DNA of 34,049 bases. Source: Plesiocystis pacifica SIR-1. GTDB lineage: Bacteria; Myxococcota_A; Polyangia; Nannocystales; Nannocystaceae. The notes under the pieces were generated by a model. It made no database searches. It was not told the DNA's origin and worked only from the letters and a program-made list of their open reading frames with translations. This document shows, in pieces, positions 33,066 through 34,049 of this stretch (position 1 is its first letter; each line of letters begins with the position of its first letter). Position numbers and translations under genes: made by a program. The stretch spans positions 1 to 34,049 of the forward strand of contig NZ_ABCS01000105.1 of assembly GCF_000170895.1 (NCBI RefSeq), read 5' to 3'.

Positions 33066-34049
33066 GTGCCCAACGAGCTGCGCCCGCTGTGGACCCTCGA
33101 CCCCGAGGTCCGCTTCCTGAATCACGGTTCCTTCGGCGCCTGCCCGCGGGCCGTCCTCGAGCACCAGCAAAGCTGGCGCGACCGCATGGAGCGCGAGCCC
33201 GTCGCCTTCCTGGCTCGGGCCATTCACGCCGAGATCGATCGCGCCCGGGCCAGGCTCGCCGAGTTCCTCGGCTGCGACGAGGCCGGGCTGGTGTTCGTGC
33301 CCAACGCGACCACCGGGGTCAACGCCGTGCTCCGCTCGCTGTCCTTCGCCCCCGGCGACGAGCTGGTGATCACCAACCACGGCTACAACGCGTGCAACAA
33401 CGTCGCCCGCTACGTGTGCGAGCGCGCGGGGGCGCGGGTCGTCGTCGCCGACATTCCCTTCCCCATCGCGCGCCCCGAGCAGGCCGTCGAGGCCATCGAG
33501 GCCGCGCTCAGCGAGCGGACCACGCTCGCGCTCATCGATCACATCACCAGCCCCACGGGCCTCGTATTGCCCATGGAGTCCATCCTCGAGCGCTGCGCGG
33601 CCCGGGGCGTCGACGTGCTCGTCGACGGCGCCCACGCGCCCGGTCACCTCGACCTGGAGCTCGGCGCTCTCGGGGCGCCCTACTACACCGGCAACCTGCA
33701 CAAGTGGGTGTGCACGCCCAAGGGCTCGGCCTTCCTGCACGTCCGCGAGGATCGGCGCGAAGGCCTGCGACCGTCGGTCATCAGCCACGGCGCCAACATG
33801 CCGCGGGCGGACCACTCGCGCCTGCAAGACGAGTTCGACTGGCCGGGGACCCTCGACCCGAGCGCGTGGCTGAGCGTGCCCTTTGCGATCGACTACCTGG
33901 CCAAGCTCGTGCCGGGCGGCTGGGCGGAGATCCGCCGACGCAACCGCGCCCTGGCCCTGGCCGGGCGCGCGTGCTTGCTCGAGGCCCTCGGCCAGGACGC
34001 GGCCGCGCCCGACTCGATGATCGGCAACCTCGTCGCGCTGCCCCTGCCG
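33066..34049 (+). CDS. Class V aminotransferase (isopenicillin-N-epimerase-like), 3' end outside window
   Basis: 328 residues are visible and the frame is open to the end of the window. It is a PLP-dependent fold I enzyme: FLNHGSFGACPRAVLEHQ, then FVPNATTGVNAVLRSL, then VDGAHAPGHLDLEL, then TGNLHKWVCTPKGSAFL, where Lys213 should carry PLP. The FLNHGSFG start and overall pattern are those of CefD-like epimerases and related desulfurase-like proteins; no beta-lactam genes are near, so the substrate is open. The start is a GTG at 33066 or an in-frame ATG at 33033; neither has a clear Shine-Dalgarno. Confidence 0.88.
   Translation, partial: MPNELRPLWTLDPEVRFLNHGSFGACPRAVLEHQQSWRDRMEREPVAFLARAIHAEIDRARARLAEFLGCDEAGLVFVPNATTGVNAVLRSLSFAPGDELVITNHGYNACNNVARYVCERAGARVVVADIPFPIARPEQAVEAIEAALSERTTLALIDHITSPTGLVLPMESILERCAARGVDVLVDGAHAPGHLDLELGALGAPYYTGNLHKWVCTPKGSAFLHVREDRREGLRPSVISHGANMPRADHSRLQDEFDWPGTLDPSAWLSVPFAIDYLAKLVPGGWAEIRRRNRALALAGRACLLEALGQDAAAPDSMIGNLVALPLP

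Overview
The window reads as chromosomal DNA of a high-GC myxobacterium. The signs are strong GC3 bias that opens long antisense shadow frames, Ser/Thr protein kinases, many Asp/Glu/Ser/Thr-rich lipoproteins, a myxobacterial cysteine-rich-repeat/NHL-propeller lipoprotein, a TonB-C/TonB-dependent-receptor fusion and an ECF sigma unit. Nannocystis/Plesiocystis-type relatives are my best guess, from protein style only. No plasmid, phage structural or transposase gene was seen.

Layout. 1-219: tandem 92-bp palindromic repeats ending at a stop codon. 217-4757 (-): cation/proton antiporter then a Ser/Thr kinase with a TPR-like tail. 4829-7636 (+): TonB-dependent receptor, convergent with a lytic transglycosylase lipoprotein (7718-8434, -). 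8499-11920 (+): exported methyltransferase-like lipoprotein, outer-membrane-like protein, ECF sigma factor and a single-pass anti-sigma-like protein, with overlapping or closely spaced starts. 11969-12889 (+): repeat-bearing lipoprotein. 13069-15153 (+): a 66-residue peptide gene followed by a cobalamin-type radical SAM enzyme of the RiPP C-methyltransferase type; this looks like a minimal RiPP locus. 15156-18681 (-): Cys-rich/NHL lipoprotein and an IorA-like TPP enzyme without a ferredoxin domain. 18807-21441 (+): SCP2 protein and BNR-type propeller lipoprotein. 21541-21895: low-complexity tract and two tRNA genes (-). 22422-25444 (+): DUF362 protein and an RCC1-like lipoprotein. 25566-28067 (-): two paralogous LuxR-type regulators and a BRO-N-like protein, with a shared upstream DNA block before two of the three. 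28626-30291 (+): S1/P1 nuclease and a TIMP/netrin-like protein. 30287-30890: three kinds of repeat. 30889-32740 (-): GNAT acetyltransferase and a pseudokinase. 33066-end (+): class V aminotransferase, cut by the window edge.

Two themes stand out. One is the RiPP locus, with a hairpin that covers the ribosome-binding site of the radical SAM gene. The other is a dispersed palindromic element whose first three bases (TGA) are the stop codon of three unrelated genes and whose other copies lie within a few bases of two more stop codons. All functional calls come from reading motifs by eye; no database search was possible.
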